Source: an uncultured bacterium (lineage in GTDB: Bacteria > Bacteroidota > Rhodothermia > Rhodothermales > UBA10348). From it: a stretch of DNA of 34,167 nt. The stretch spans positions 1 through 34,167 of the forward strand of contig CALIKL010000063.1 in the NCBI GenBank assembly GCA_938018055.1. Direction: 5' to 3'. How positions within the stretch are numbered: the stretch's first letter is position 1; every line of letters begins with the position of its first letter. Positions 16,533 through 23,211 of the stretch are shown here, in pieces. Below the pieces are notes generated by a model. The model was given only the letters and a program-made list of their open reading frames with translations. It searched no databases and was not told the DNA's origin. Made by a program: the position numbers and the translations under genes.

Positions 16533-16548
16533 TCAGGTCGGTTTTTTT
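16517..16548 (+). terminator. Rho-independent terminator before the RRM gene
   Basis: AACCGACC (16517-16524) pairs with GGTCGGTT (16536-16543) around an 11-base loop, and the T-run 16542-16548 has seven T's. It reads on the plus strand and lies 70 bases before the RRM start codon. Confidence 0.85.
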
Positions 16549-16618
16549 GTGGTTTTGCTGAAAAGCAGGCAGGACTTTTTAGCAATTGAACTTGGGCCTT
16601 GCGCCCGCTACCAACGGT

Positions 16619-16942
16619 ATGAAGAACTTATTTGTCGGAAACCTCCCTTGGAGTGTCGACGACCAGAAACTGGAATCCCTTTTTGCTGAGTACGGCGAAG
16701 TAATCTCGGCCAAAGTCATTCTCGATCGCGATACCGGCCGCTCCCGCGGCTTCGGTTTCGTCGAAATGGAAGACGAAGCAGCCGATGCAGCCGTCAGCAA
16801 CCTCAACGAAGCTGAAGTCGACGGCCGCAATATCCGGGTGAATGAAGCCCAGGAGCGTCCTCGTCGTAGCGGCGGCGGTGGCGGCGGCGGCGGTGGCGGC
16901 GGTTACCGCGGTGGCGGTGGCGGCGGCGGAAACCGTTGGTAG
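16619..16942 (+). CDS. Single-RRM RNA-binding protein with Gly-rich tail
   Basis: The 107-residue protein holds one RNA recognition motif (about residues 2-78). RNP2 is LFVGNL (4-9) and RNP1 is RGFGFVEM, both with their RNA-stacking aromatics. The remaining 25 residues are almost all Gly with one Tyr and two Arg, ending NRW. Small bacterial proteins of this kind, common in cyanobacteria and Bacteroidota, bind single-stranded RNA and are often cold induced; targets vary. The ATG at 16619 starts exactly at the RRM; a TTG-type start further upstream (16586) adds 11 poorly conserved residues. It is monocistronic, with a terminator before and after. The GGC/GGT tail repeat may vary in length. Confidence 0.94.
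   Translation: MKNLFVGNLPWSVDDQKLESLFAEYGEVISAKVILDRDTGRSRGFGFVEMEDEAADAAVSNLNEAEVDGRNIRVNEAQERPRRSGGGGGGGGGGGYRGGGGGGGNRW
16871..16930. repeat. GGC/GGT triplet-rich tract coding the Gly tail
   Basis: About 20 successive codons, nearly all GGC or GGT, are interrupted once by TAC CGC (Tyr-Arg). Triplet slippage here would lengthen or shorten the tail without breaking the frame. Confidence 0.8.
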
Positions 16943-16963
16943 AACGCCAGACGGCTTGAATAA

Positions 16964-17008
16964 GGAACGGGCGCCGGTGCGAATGCACCGGCGCCCGTTT
17001 CGTTTTCA
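16964..17008 (+). terminator. Strong intrinsic terminator after the RRM gene
   Basis: Sixteen to seventeen base pairs (left arm 16964-16980, right arm 16985-17001) around a GAAT loop form an almost perfect GC-rich hairpin, followed by TTCGTTTTC. It ends the RRM transcript. On the minus strand, no T-run follows, but it could still slow leftward transcription past the SleB-like gene. Confidence 0.9.
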
Positions 17009-17087
17009 ATAGCCTTTGTCCGTCGTTTCGGGCTAGAGCTGCTTTCTTTTGCTGCTACCAGCTTGCGCCTGGGGGCGCAGGAAAAGG

Positions 17088-17750
17088 TCAGGAAATGTCT
17101 TCGTAAAACCGGAAACGGTACTCGTCTACATCAATCGAGAGGTATCCGATTTCCACAGGGGCAACACCATGAGCCCACGAAGGGGCAGCCGTTCCTGTCA
17201 TGGAGCGCTGACTGTAGAAGTGTCGCGTCTCCGCTGAAAACGGGCGATGTCTTGAGTCAGCAAAACGAACCGTATGCGCGATACGCAGCGCGGTCTGCCA
17301 GCCAGGGACCCGGGAGTGGACGTGCAATCCTGAGTAGAAGATTCCCGTCTCGCTGCCAGGGCGGAAAGCGGAAAACTGCCAAGGATCAAGAACAGCCCCC
17401 TCGAAGGTGCGGCGTCCACGGTACCGGGTATCTACCCGGTTTCGGACGACCCAGGCAACGAGTACCTGTTCTTCGGGGCGTTTGGTTTCGGAGAAGATCA
17501 CCCGAGCCAACCAAAGCGTTTCCGAATCAATGTGTTCGGGACCGATAGGGTCGAATTTGCGGGGATCTTGAAGTGCTTCTTCAATCGGAGTCAATCGGGG
17601 GCCGGGCACCGTGATAGGGTGTTCCGTGAGCGAGCTGTCCATTGGGACAGGCGAGGGGCCGCCAATGAGTTCGTGTTCGTACGCAATCACGCCTGAAGAG
17701 CCAACAACGATCGCGGCGACTACGCCGGCCGTGTAGAGCCTCATTTTCAT
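17088..17750 (-). CDS. SleB/CwlJ-like cell-wall hydrolase, membrane anchored
   Basis: An N-terminal hydrophobic helix (about 5-24) is followed by a linker and then a Hydrolase_2-type domain (about 75-190). The signature LWLARVIFSETKRPEEQVLVAWVVRNRV carries the likely catalytic Glu (E88). WQFSAF and ETRHFYSQRSM with PSWAHG are the other conserved blocks. SleB-type enzymes are lytic transglycosylases; in non-sporulating Gram-negatives they remodel peptidoglycan. The start ATG (17748-17750) lacks its own Shine-Dalgarno site and is preceded in frame by a TAA 15 bases upstream. A strong Shine-Dalgarno site instead serves an overlapping small ORF at 17784. The 422-base leader is unusually long and structured. 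Confidence 0.82.
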   Translation of the reverse strand: MKMRLYTAGVVAAIVVGSSGVIAYEHELIGGPSPVPMDSSLTEHPITVPGPRLTPIEEALQDPRKFDPIGPEHIDSETLWLARVIFSETKRPEEQVLVAWVVRNRVDTRYRGRRTFEGAVLDPWQFSAFRPGSETGIFYSGLHVHSRVPGWQTALRIAHTVRFADSRHRPFSAETRHFYSQRSMTGTAAPSWAHGVAPVEIGYLSIDVDEYRFRFYEDIS

Positions 17751-17784
17751 GGCAGATAGCGGTTAGTTCTTGGGATAGTTTCAT
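17581..17784 (-). CDS. Upstream ORF overlapping the start of the wall hydrolase
   Basis: A 67-codon frame starts MKLSQELTAICHENEAL behind AGGAGGAG (17788-17795) and runs 170 bases into the hydrolase gene in another frame. Only its first dozen codons look protein-like; beyond that it is Arg-rich and resembles an out-of-frame reading. Either it is a leader that couples translation, or a +1 shift near the GAAAATG at the hydrolase start joins the two. A one-base sequence error that split the true N-terminus is also possible. Confidence 0.3.
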   Translation of the reverse strand: MKLSQELTAICHENEALHGRRSRRDRCWLFRRDCVRTRTHWRPLACPNGQLAHGTPYHGARPPIDSD

Positions 17785-17787
17785 GAT

Positions 17788-17795
17788 CTCCTCCT
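17788..17795 (-). promoter_or_regulatory. Strong Shine-Dalgarno site AGGAGGAG
   Basis: On the minus strand AGGAGGAG is three bases before ATG at 17784. It is one of the two best ribosome sites in the whole window; most neighbours lack one. It does not serve the annotated hydrolase start directly. Confidence 0.6.
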
Positions 17796-17799
17796 GAGT

Positions 17800-17932
17800 C
17801 CACCTTTCGGGTGGTACGCGGTGTGAACATCATGTTTTAGTCGGAGGGCCGACAAAGGCCGCTCACTACGGGGTGAGTGGCCGGGGGTTTCGAACCCAAT
17901 ACACAGCCTAAATGGTGTGTAAATAGTGGGTT
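17800..17932 (-). promoter_or_regulatory. Structured 5' leader of the wall hydrolase, with competing hairpins
   Basis: Five inverted repeats are packed into 133 bases: CCACC/GGTGG (17800-17814), GTCGG/CCGAC (17840-17853), a 10-bp GC-rich stem 17857-17882, GGGTT/AACCC (17885-17897), and a two-part stem 17893-17932 (AACCCA with TGGGTT, TACACA with TGTGTA). The AACCC at 17893-17897 takes part in both of the last two, so they exclude each other. On the minus strand the 10-bp stem is followed by TTTGT. This is the layout of an attenuator or riboswitch, but it matches no class I know. Confidence 0.5.
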
Positions 17933-17978
17933 ATAGATAATGAAAATCGATTTCATCGTTCGTTCGAACCACCTTCAT
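17931..17978 (-). CDS. 15-residue leader ORF
   Basis: ATG at 17976-17978 follows an exact AGGAGGTGA (17986-17994) with about 10 bases of spacing. It encodes MKVVRTNDEIDFHYL and stops with TAA at 17931-17933, inside the outer arm of the first switch hairpin. A ribosome stopping here would cover that arm, which is what a translation-controlled attenuator needs. There is no homology evidence. Confidence 0.35.
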   Translation of the reverse strand: MKVVRTNDEIDFHYL

Positions 17979-17985
17979 GGCGGGT

Positions 17986-17994
17986 TCACCTCCT
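17986..17994 (-). promoter_or_regulatory. Consensus Shine-Dalgarno site AGGAGGTGA
   Basis: A nine-base perfect match to the anti-Shine-Dalgarno sequence lies on the minus strand just before the 15-residue ORF. Such a long match is rare in this window and unlikely to be chance so close to an ATG. Confidence 0.55.
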
Positions 17995-18009
17995 GTTCTC
18001 CCGGCGTTG

Positions 18010-18173
18010 ATGCAAGCTCCATGCCGACTTCACGCAGCATCTGGATTCAGAGCCAGCCATCGATGTAATTACACCGGAAGAGCGGGTGCAACCCATCTCC
18101 CAACGCCTAAATTCACAGTCCTGCAGCCGCTCTAAGCCTCATTCAGGCCCAAATAAGTAGAAAACGAGTCATT
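18010..18173. other. Intergenic DNA before pdxB, no gene recognised
   Basis: The rest of the 17751-18173 gap holds no convincing ORF on either strand and no clear promoter. A 24-codon frame on the minus strand, whose TGA overlaps the AGGAGGTGA site, has no ribosome site of its own. Promoters for pdxB and for the leftward leader must lie here, but I cannot place them. Confidence 0.4.
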
Positions 18174-19349
18174 TTGAGCCCCGTTATTGTCCTCGATCGC
18201 GATATCCCCTTTGTTGAGGATATTTTTTCCGGAATCGGCGAAATTGTAGCCGTTTCTGGACACGAAATCGGCCCATATATCGTTTCAAGGGCAGATGCGG
18301 TCATTGTCCGCTCCATCACGCGAATCGATGAAACCCTCCTTTCTGGTTCATCTGTGACCTTTGTGGGTACGGCTACAGCCGGAATTGATCACCTGGATAC
18401 GGAATTCCTTTCCGATGCAGGAATCCGTTGGTCCCATGCGCCCGGAGCCAATGCGCAATCGGTAGTTGAATATGTGCTGGCATCTATATCCGTTATTGCG
18501 AGAAGGCGCAACGAGTCTATTGTTGGAAAGACCCTTGGCGTCATCGGGTGCGGGCAGGTAGGGGAGCGGCTATGTAAGGTTGCAGCGTCGCTGGGTATGA
18601 GCGTAGTGCGAAATGACCCTCCCAGGGCCGAGCGCGAAGGGGGAATCGGCTTTGAATCGATACAAACATGTATCCGCTCGAGCGACATTCTGAGTATCCA
18701 TACACCACTCACACTGGAGGGGCCGTTTGCGACACATCATTTGTTGGATGCTTCCCTGTTACGTCAGGCGAAACCGGGAGCGTGGTTGGTGCAGGCAGCC
18801 CGCGGCGGTGTGGTTCACGAGAGAGATGCGTTGGCAGCACGTCGTGAAGGAATTCTGGGCGCCCTCGTTCTGGATGTATTCGAAAACGAACCTACTCCCA
18901 GCGACGAGTCGATCCACGTAGCGGATCTGGCGACCGGGCATATTGCTGGATACAGTCGGGATGCCAAACGGAATGGTGTCCTGATGATGCGTGAAGCCGT
19001 GATCAATCACTTTGGCTTGGTCGATCTACAGGAGGATAATTCTATCGCAACCGAATCAGTCGGTGATCGTGTCGTTCTTCCTGTCGAGATCTTCGATCCT
19101 GAACATCCCACCTGGATGGAATCGGTGGTACGACAGGTGTACGATATCCGCAGCGATGACGCTCGATTCCGCCGGCAGATGAAAAACGCATTGGAGAAGA
19201 CAACAGCTTTCCATCGTTATCGAGCCCATTACCCCGCTCGATACGCGTGGTCACGATTTTCGGCTCAGCCGCGAAACGACAAGGAGGCCCGTGTGCTGGC
19301 TGCACTCGGATTCAACGTCACACGTGGTGCTTCTGATCAGGTGGAATAG
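18174..19349 (+). CDS. pdxB: Erythronate-4-phosphate dehydrogenase PdxB
   Basis: PdxB oxidises 4-phospho-D-erythronate in the DXP-dependent route to pyridoxal phosphate. The 391-residue protein has an N-terminal catalytic domain, the NAD-binding VIGCGQVG (123-130), the catalytic triad R210 (in AARGG), E239 (VFENEP) and H256 (TGHIAGYS), and a C-terminal dimerisation domain (from about 300). GTATAGIDHLD and GANAQSVVEYVLA are specific to PdxB rather than to SerA. The start is TTG at 18174, as no in-frame ATG fits. Its last 13 bases overlap the end of era on the other strand. PdxJ of the same pathway lies beyond era. Confidence 0.94.
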   Translation: MSPVIVLDRDIPFVEDIFSGIGEIVAVSGHEIGPYIVSRADAVIVRSITRIDETLLSGSSVTFVGTATAGIDHLDTEFLSDAGIRWSHAPGANAQSVVEYVLASISVIARRRNESIVGKTLGVIGCGQVGERLCKVAASLGMSVVRNDPPRAEREGGIGFESIQTCIRSSDILSIHTPLTLEGPFATHHLLDASLLRQAKPGAWLVQAARGGVVHERDALAARREGILGALVLDVFENEPTPSDESIHVADLATGHIAGYSRDAKRNGVLMMREAVINHFGLVDLQEDNSIATESVGDRVVLPVEIFDPEHPTWMESVVRQVYDIRSDDARFRRQMKNALEKTTAFHRYRAHYPARYAWSRFSAQPRNDKEARVLAALGFNVTRGASDQVE

Positions 19350-20260
19350 CCAAAGGAGCGCAGCTGGCCATCCGAATTGCGCCAATCGGTACGCACCTTA
19401 ACGTGCAGCTTCAGGAATATCGGGCGATGTATGAACTCCTCGATATCCTCGCGAGCAAACGTCCCGATCTTTTTCAAGGCCTTTCCTCCTTTACCGATCA
19501 GGATGCCTTTTTGAGAATCGCGCTCGACAACTATCTCTGCATGGATGAGATCCTTGTCGTCCTCACGCTCTTCCCAGCTGACCACGTTTACCTGTGTTGA
19601 GTAGGGGACCTCCTGCCGATACAGCTTGAAGATCTTCTCACGAATGATCTCGGAAACGAAAAACTTCTCTGGTTGCTCGCTGATCATCTCCCGGGGATAG
19701 AAGGCAGGTCCCGCCGGAAGTCGCTTGAGCACCGATTGCATGACCACGTCCAAATTCTTGCCCTTCAGAGCTGAGATTGGAATGACCTCCTCAAACGCGT
19801 GTGCCTCCATGTACGCAGAGACCAGCGGTAGCACATCTTCCTGGCGAATCTTGTCAATCTTGTTCAGCACAAGAATGGCCGGGCGCTTACCCACGAACTT
19901 CAGACTGAGGTCGTCGACCTTGTCACGCGTCGCGTCGGCCATGAATACCAGAAGGTCTGCATCCGATGTGGAAGTGCGGACATCGTTCATCATGGCTTTT
20001 TGCAGCCCGTATCGAGGCTCAATGATGCCCGGGGTGTCCAGCAGGATGACCTGATGATCGTCTCCTGACAGAATTCCCAGAACACGTCGGCGCGTTGTCT
20101 GTGGGCGATGCGTCACAATGGACAGCTTTTGGCCCATGAGTGCATTCAGGAGCGTGCTCTTGCCAACATTCGGTTTCCCGATAAGGGCGACGTAGCCACA
20201 GCGATGGTTGCTCTGGTCAGGTGCTTGGTCTGCGTCAGGTAGTAAAGATTCAGGAGCCAT
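19337..20260 (-). CDS. era: GTPase Era
   Basis: Era is a GTPase that binds the 3' end of 16S rRNA during small-subunit assembly. The 307-residue protein has G1 GKPNVGKS (28-35), the switch-I TTRRR region, G3 DTPG (75-78), G4 NKID and G5 SALKG, followed by the KH domain with GKGGKALKKIG near residues 256-266. An N-terminal extension of about 20 residues precedes the G domain. Its ATG (20258-20260) overlaps the end of pdxJ by 11 bases, suggesting translational coupling. The stop lies inside the 3' end of pdxB on the other strand. Confidence 0.97.
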   Translation of the reverse strand: MAPESLLPDADQAPDQSNHRCGYVALIGKPNVGKSTLLNALMGQKLSIVTHRPQTTRRRVLGILSGDDHQVILLDTPGIIEPRYGLQKAMMNDVRTSTSDADLLVFMADATRDKVDDLSLKFVGKRPAILVLNKIDKIRQEDVLPLVSAYMEAHAFEEVIPISALKGKNLDVVMQSVLKRLPAGPAFYPREMISEQPEKFFVSEIIREKIFKLYRQEVPYSTQVNVVSWEEREDDKDLIHAEIVVERDSQKGILIGKGGKALKKIGTFAREDIEEFIHRPIFLKLHVKVRTDWRNSDGQLRSFGYST

Positions 20261-20987
20261 GAGGGTTATTTTCTATGATCGATCGCATCTCTGCGACGGC
20301 GTGCTCGAATCCGATGAAAAGGGCCTTTGCTACGACAGCAAACCCGATGGAAACTTCCGCCAGGTGAGGAATGGCCGCACCGAAAGCGGGATAATTATGT
20401 GTGTCCAGACCGTGACCAGCGTGAACCGTCAGGCCGAGTCGATTGGCTTGATCTGCAGCTTCTGCAAAACGCGATAGCAAGCGTTCTCGCTCTGATTCTT
20501 TTGCCGCATTCGCATAGTCCCCGGTGTGGAGCTCGATCGCATTGGCGCCAACGTCCGCCGCGGCCTGAATTTGGGATGGTACCGGGTCTACAAAAAGCGC
20601 CACTTGCTGCACGCCGCTGTCGTACAGCTTCGGAATGACCGTCCGCAGGCGTTGTGCATTGGCCGTTACATCCAGTCCTCCCTCTGTTGTGACCTCTTCC
20701 CGTCGCTCCGGTACCAATGTGGCCAGCGCGGGGCCCACGTCGCAGCAAATGTCGACGATTTCTGGGGCCAGCGACAGTTCAAAGTCCAACTTTGTGTCCA
20801 ATTCTGCTGCAAATCGACGCACATCCTCGTCCCGAATGTGACGTCGATCCTCACGCAAATGGAATACGATTCCTGCGGCCCCACCACGAAGGCAAGCCTG
20901 TGCAGCTTCCAGAGGGTCCGGAAATGTTTCGCGACGCGCATTCCTGAGCGTGGCGACATGATCAATATTTATTAGGAGCTTCGTCAT
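20250..20987 (-). CDS. pdxJ: Pyridoxine 5'-phosphate synthase PdxJ
   Basis: PdxJ condenses 1-deoxyxylulose 5-phosphate with 3-amino-2-oxopropyl phosphate to form pyridoxine 5'-phosphate. From the ATG at 20985-20987 the protein has 245 residues, the normal size. It starts TKLLINIDHVATLRNARR, has FHLREDRRHIRDEDV, the ELSLAPEIVDI segment with its catalytic Glu, and VHAGHGLDTHN and IGFAVVAKALFIG near the end. The frame extends to 21086, but that part is not conserved. It is the first gene of a pdxJ > era pair and transcribes toward pdxB, with which it shares a pathway. Confidence 0.96.
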   Translation of the reverse strand: MTKLLINIDHVATLRNARRETFPDPLEAAQACLRGGAAGIVFHLREDRRHIRDEDVRRFAAELDTKLDFELSLAPEIVDICCDVGPALATLVPERREEVTTEGGLDVTANAQRLRTVIPKLYDSGVQQVALFVDPVPSQIQAAADVGANAIELHTGDYANAAKESERERLLSRFAEAADQANRLGLTVHAGHGLDTHNYPAFGAAIPHLAEVSIGFAVVAKALFIGFEHAVAEMRSIIENNPHGS

Positions 20988-21224
20988 GGCGGAAGATCCA
21001 ACGAGGAACGGCTTCATAAGAGAAGGGCAACTTGTGCCGTTCCCAGCGGTCTTGTTTGCGGCGATAGGGGCGTAAAACACCGACACTCATCGAATGTTTT
21101 GAGCGTTCTTTGCGAAGCTTTGGTGTTTTGCTTTTCGCTGGATAGGCACCTATTTTCGGTCCTCGTCGAGCCCATTGCGGCCCGCACCTTTTCTGATCCT
21201 TACGCACACTTCGAGAAGACAACA

Positions 21225-21686
21225 ATGGCGTCTAGCAGCCGGGGAGTCCAGACCGCATTGCAGGTAGTACTCGCAATTGCCATCCTTGCACTCACCTACT
21301 TCCTGTATGAGTCGATCACGGCACCGTATGAGGCCGTTGAGCGTCAGAAAGAGTTGACCGAAATGACGCGTGATCGCATGGATCAGGTGCGTTCTGCGAT
21401 GATCGAGCACAACCGTCGTGAAGGACGCTTCATCACAACGCTGGATTCGCTGGTAATGTGGCTGAATTCGGACTCCACGATGGTCGCTGGTGCTGACAGT
21501 ATTTTCGGCGCCGGCTTCATGCCAGATTCTCTTCCGTTCTCACCGCGCACCGGAAATCGATTTGAATTGGCGGTGGTTGATACAACCCGAACCGCTACAT
21601 ATCGATTGGATGATCCCGATTCGGATGATTTCATCGGTTCCCTCTCGGGCGACGTGACTCAGTTGAACGCGGCCAGCTGGGAGTAA
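21225..21686 (+). CDS. Pseudopilin-like single-span membrane protein
   Basis: The frame opens at 21099, but the ATG at 21225 (residue 43 of the long frame) starts a tidy 153-residue protein. A basic N-terminus and one helix (about residues 8-30) are followed by a long amphipathic helix, then RMDQVRSAMIEHNRREGRFITTLDSLVMWL. That last segment has the rhythm seen in type II pseudopilins and other type IV pilin-like proteins after the N-terminal helix. The conserved Glu5 and leader-peptidase site of pilins are absent, so it would not be processed as a pilin. The next gene looks like PilM, which supports a functional link. The role is unknown. Confidence 0.6.
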   Translation: MASSSRGVQTALQVVLAIAILALTYFLYESITAPYEAVERQKELTEMTRDRMDQVRSAMIEHNRREGRFITTLDSLVMWLNSDSTMVAGADSIFGAGFMPDSLPFSPRTGNRFELAVVDTTRTATYRLDDPDSDDFIGSLSGDVTQLNAASWE

Positions 21687-21740
21687 TCTCCTCCCTGCCG
21701 GATCTCATTTTGGATTCGGCACCACCAGGTTCGTTTTGTC

Positions 21741-22640
21741 ATGGCAGGCACCTCCACCGCTGGAGTTGAGTTCAGCCGCGACCTGATGCGCTACGCAGAG
21801 GTCGAGCAGAACGACGGGCACTTGAGACTGCTACGTCTGGGTAACTGTGCATTCGAGTTTGATGCCGAGGCCGTCCTTTTCGAGGGCCAGGATTTGTCGC
21901 TGCTTGGAGCGATCCGGGAGGCCATGGCGGACATTTTCAGGGACACTGAAGCCAGTAGCTTTCGATTTGTCATCCCCTCTCGCTTTCAGACCCGTTTCAC
22001 CACGGCGGTTCCAATCGAGGCGGATGTAAATCTGCGCAGTGCCCTCATCGGATACGAGACGCGGTTGTTTACGAAGAACCAGGAAGGAGGGGACATTTTT
22101 CCTTCGCATCTTGGCTCGGACACAGATTCAAGTGCTCAGATGTTCGCCGTCTCCCACATCGATGATGCGGTATCCCGGTCCGTAAAGGCACTTGACTCCG
22201 TATTTCCAGAGGCGAGCTTCGAACTGGCTCCCTCGATGATGGCTGCTACACTGGCTTTCCGCCACGTCGCGCATCGTCGGCAACTGCCAGGGCGTTACTA
22301 CCTCTTGGTCGGCTCCGGAATTCAAAACACGGACTTTATCCTGATGAAGGGGGCGGAGCCTGTGACGCAGGAAAGTGTGGAAGTCTCCTCGCCGAAGGAC
22401 CAGGCGTATCGTGCATTGCTCTGTTGCAGCAGATTCGGCATTTCATGGCAGGACATAGAACGTGTTTTCGTCTACGGAAGTATAGAAGATGACACGCTGG
22501 TCCATGTGATGAATGAAGCATTCGGCCCTGAAGTGGAACGCATCAATCCGGGTGTCGTGGTTGGCTTGGATGCAGATCATTTTGGTGATTCGTTTCCCAT
22601 CGAGGCATTCTTGCCCGTCATGGGCGCAGCTATCCAATAG
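21741..22640 (+). CDS. PilM/DUF3822-like actin-fold protein
   Basis: The 299-residue soluble protein follows the PilM layout: an N-terminal GVEFSRDLMRYAEVEQ strand-loop (degenerate phosphate-1), a middle domain (about 70-160), LLVGSGIQNTDFILMKGAEP (phosphate-2 like), FVYGSIEDDTLVHVMNEAFGPEVERINP (adenosine loop) and a final FLPVMGAAI. Several nucleotide-contact residues are altered, so ATP binding is uncertain. A protein of the DUF3822 family occurs next to rsmD in many Bacteroidota, and this gene lies four bases before rsmD, so it may be the counterpart here. It follows the pseudopilin-like gene by 54 bases. Assignment rests on motif order, not on a search. Confidence 0.6.
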   Translation: MAGTSTAGVEFSRDLMRYAEVEQNDGHLRLLRLGNCAFEFDAEAVLFEGQDLSLLGAIREAMADIFRDTEASSFRFVIPSRFQTRFTTAVPIEADVNLRSALIGYETRLFTKNQEGGDIFPSHLGSDTDSSAQMFAVSHIDDAVSRSVKALDSVFPEASFELAPSMMAATLAFRHVAHRRQLPGRYYLLVGSGIQNTDFILMKGAEPVTQESVEVSSPKDQAYRALLCCSRFGISWQDIERVFVYGSIEDDTLVHVMNEAFGPEVERINPGVVVGLDADHFGDSFPIEAFLPVMGAAIQ

Positions 22641-22644
22641 GACC

Positions 22645-23199
22645 ATGCGGATTATCGCAGGGCGCTTTAAACGACGTACGCTTGCCTCTCCCAGTGGGGA
22701 TGCTATTCGGCCAACAACGGACCGGACCCGGGAATCCATGTTCAATGTGATCGGGGCGCGACTGGATCTGGAAGGTGCCGTTGTCGCAGACTTGTTCTGT
22801 GGTAGCGGATCTTTGGGTTTGGAGGCCTTCAGTCGCGGAGCGAGCCGCGTTGAATTCGTGGATCGAGAGACCACATCGCTCGCACTGGCCCGAAAGAATG
22901 CTTTTTCGCTGGATGAACATGCGCCATGCCGATTCATCAGATCGGACGCAAAGGCGTGGGCCCGGCAACAAACCCCGGAGGCTTACGACCTTATATTAGC
23001 AGACCCTCCGTATCACGCCGATGGGATCGAAACGTTGATCGATGTAATCCTTCCGCTGCTTCGGAACGGTGGGCTTTTCCTTCTGGAGCACGATCGATCC
23101 TTGAAACTTCCTAAGCATGGTGCTCTCGAAGCTATTCGTACTTACGGGAAGACAGCCGTGGCCATCTATCACAAGACATTTTCAGATGTCGATGCCTAA
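22645..23199 (+). CDS. rsmD: 16S rRNA (guanine966-N2)-methyltransferase RsmD
   Basis: RsmD methylates N2 of G966 in 16S rRNA. The 184-residue protein starts MRIIAGRFKRRTL and has the family TTDRTRESMFNVIG, the SAM motif VADLFCGSGSLGLEAFSRGA, an acidic VEFVDRE strand end, and the catalytic DPPY in LILADPPY. The ATG at 22645 lies four bases after the stop of the actin-fold gene. A longer frame from 22513 overlaps that gene and is rejected. coaD follows by 12 bases, the usual rsmD-coaD pairing of many bacteria. Confidence 0.96.
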   Translation: MRIIAGRFKRRTLASPSGDAIRPTTDRTRESMFNVIGARLDLEGAVVADLFCGSGSLGLEAFSRGASRVEFVDRETTSLALARKNAFSLDEHAPCRFIRSDAKAWARQQTPEAYDLILADPPYHADGIETLIDVILPLLRNGGLFLLEHDRSLKLPKHGALEAIRTYGKTAVAIYHKTFSDVDA

Positions 23200-23211
23200 G
23201 GAGATCATGCC

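Larger units (their letters stand above)
16440..16548 (+). ncRNA. Candidate short structured RNA ending in an intrinsic terminator
   Basis: Between the barrel gene and the RRM gene lies about 110 bases with no ORF but with a small hairpin (GCAAGC 16465-16470, GCTTGC 16484-16489) and then the terminator at 16517-16548. The terminator is separated from the barrel stop by an independent hairpin, so it may end its own short transcript. No convincing promoter is visible, so the alternative is a long 3' UTR of the barrel gene. Confidence 0.3.

Noticed and set aside
17800-17830. GGGTGGTACGCGG on the plus strand, resembling the T-box core
   Set aside because: The T-box sequence needs GGTGGnACCGCG; here the order is CGCGG, there is no specifier stem, and the next plus-strand gene is over 340 bases away.
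17883-17900. GGGTTTCGAACCC as a tRNA or tmRNA T-arm
   Set aside because: The loop does not begin TTC with a five-pair stem on either strand, and there is no acceptor stem or anticodon arm around it.
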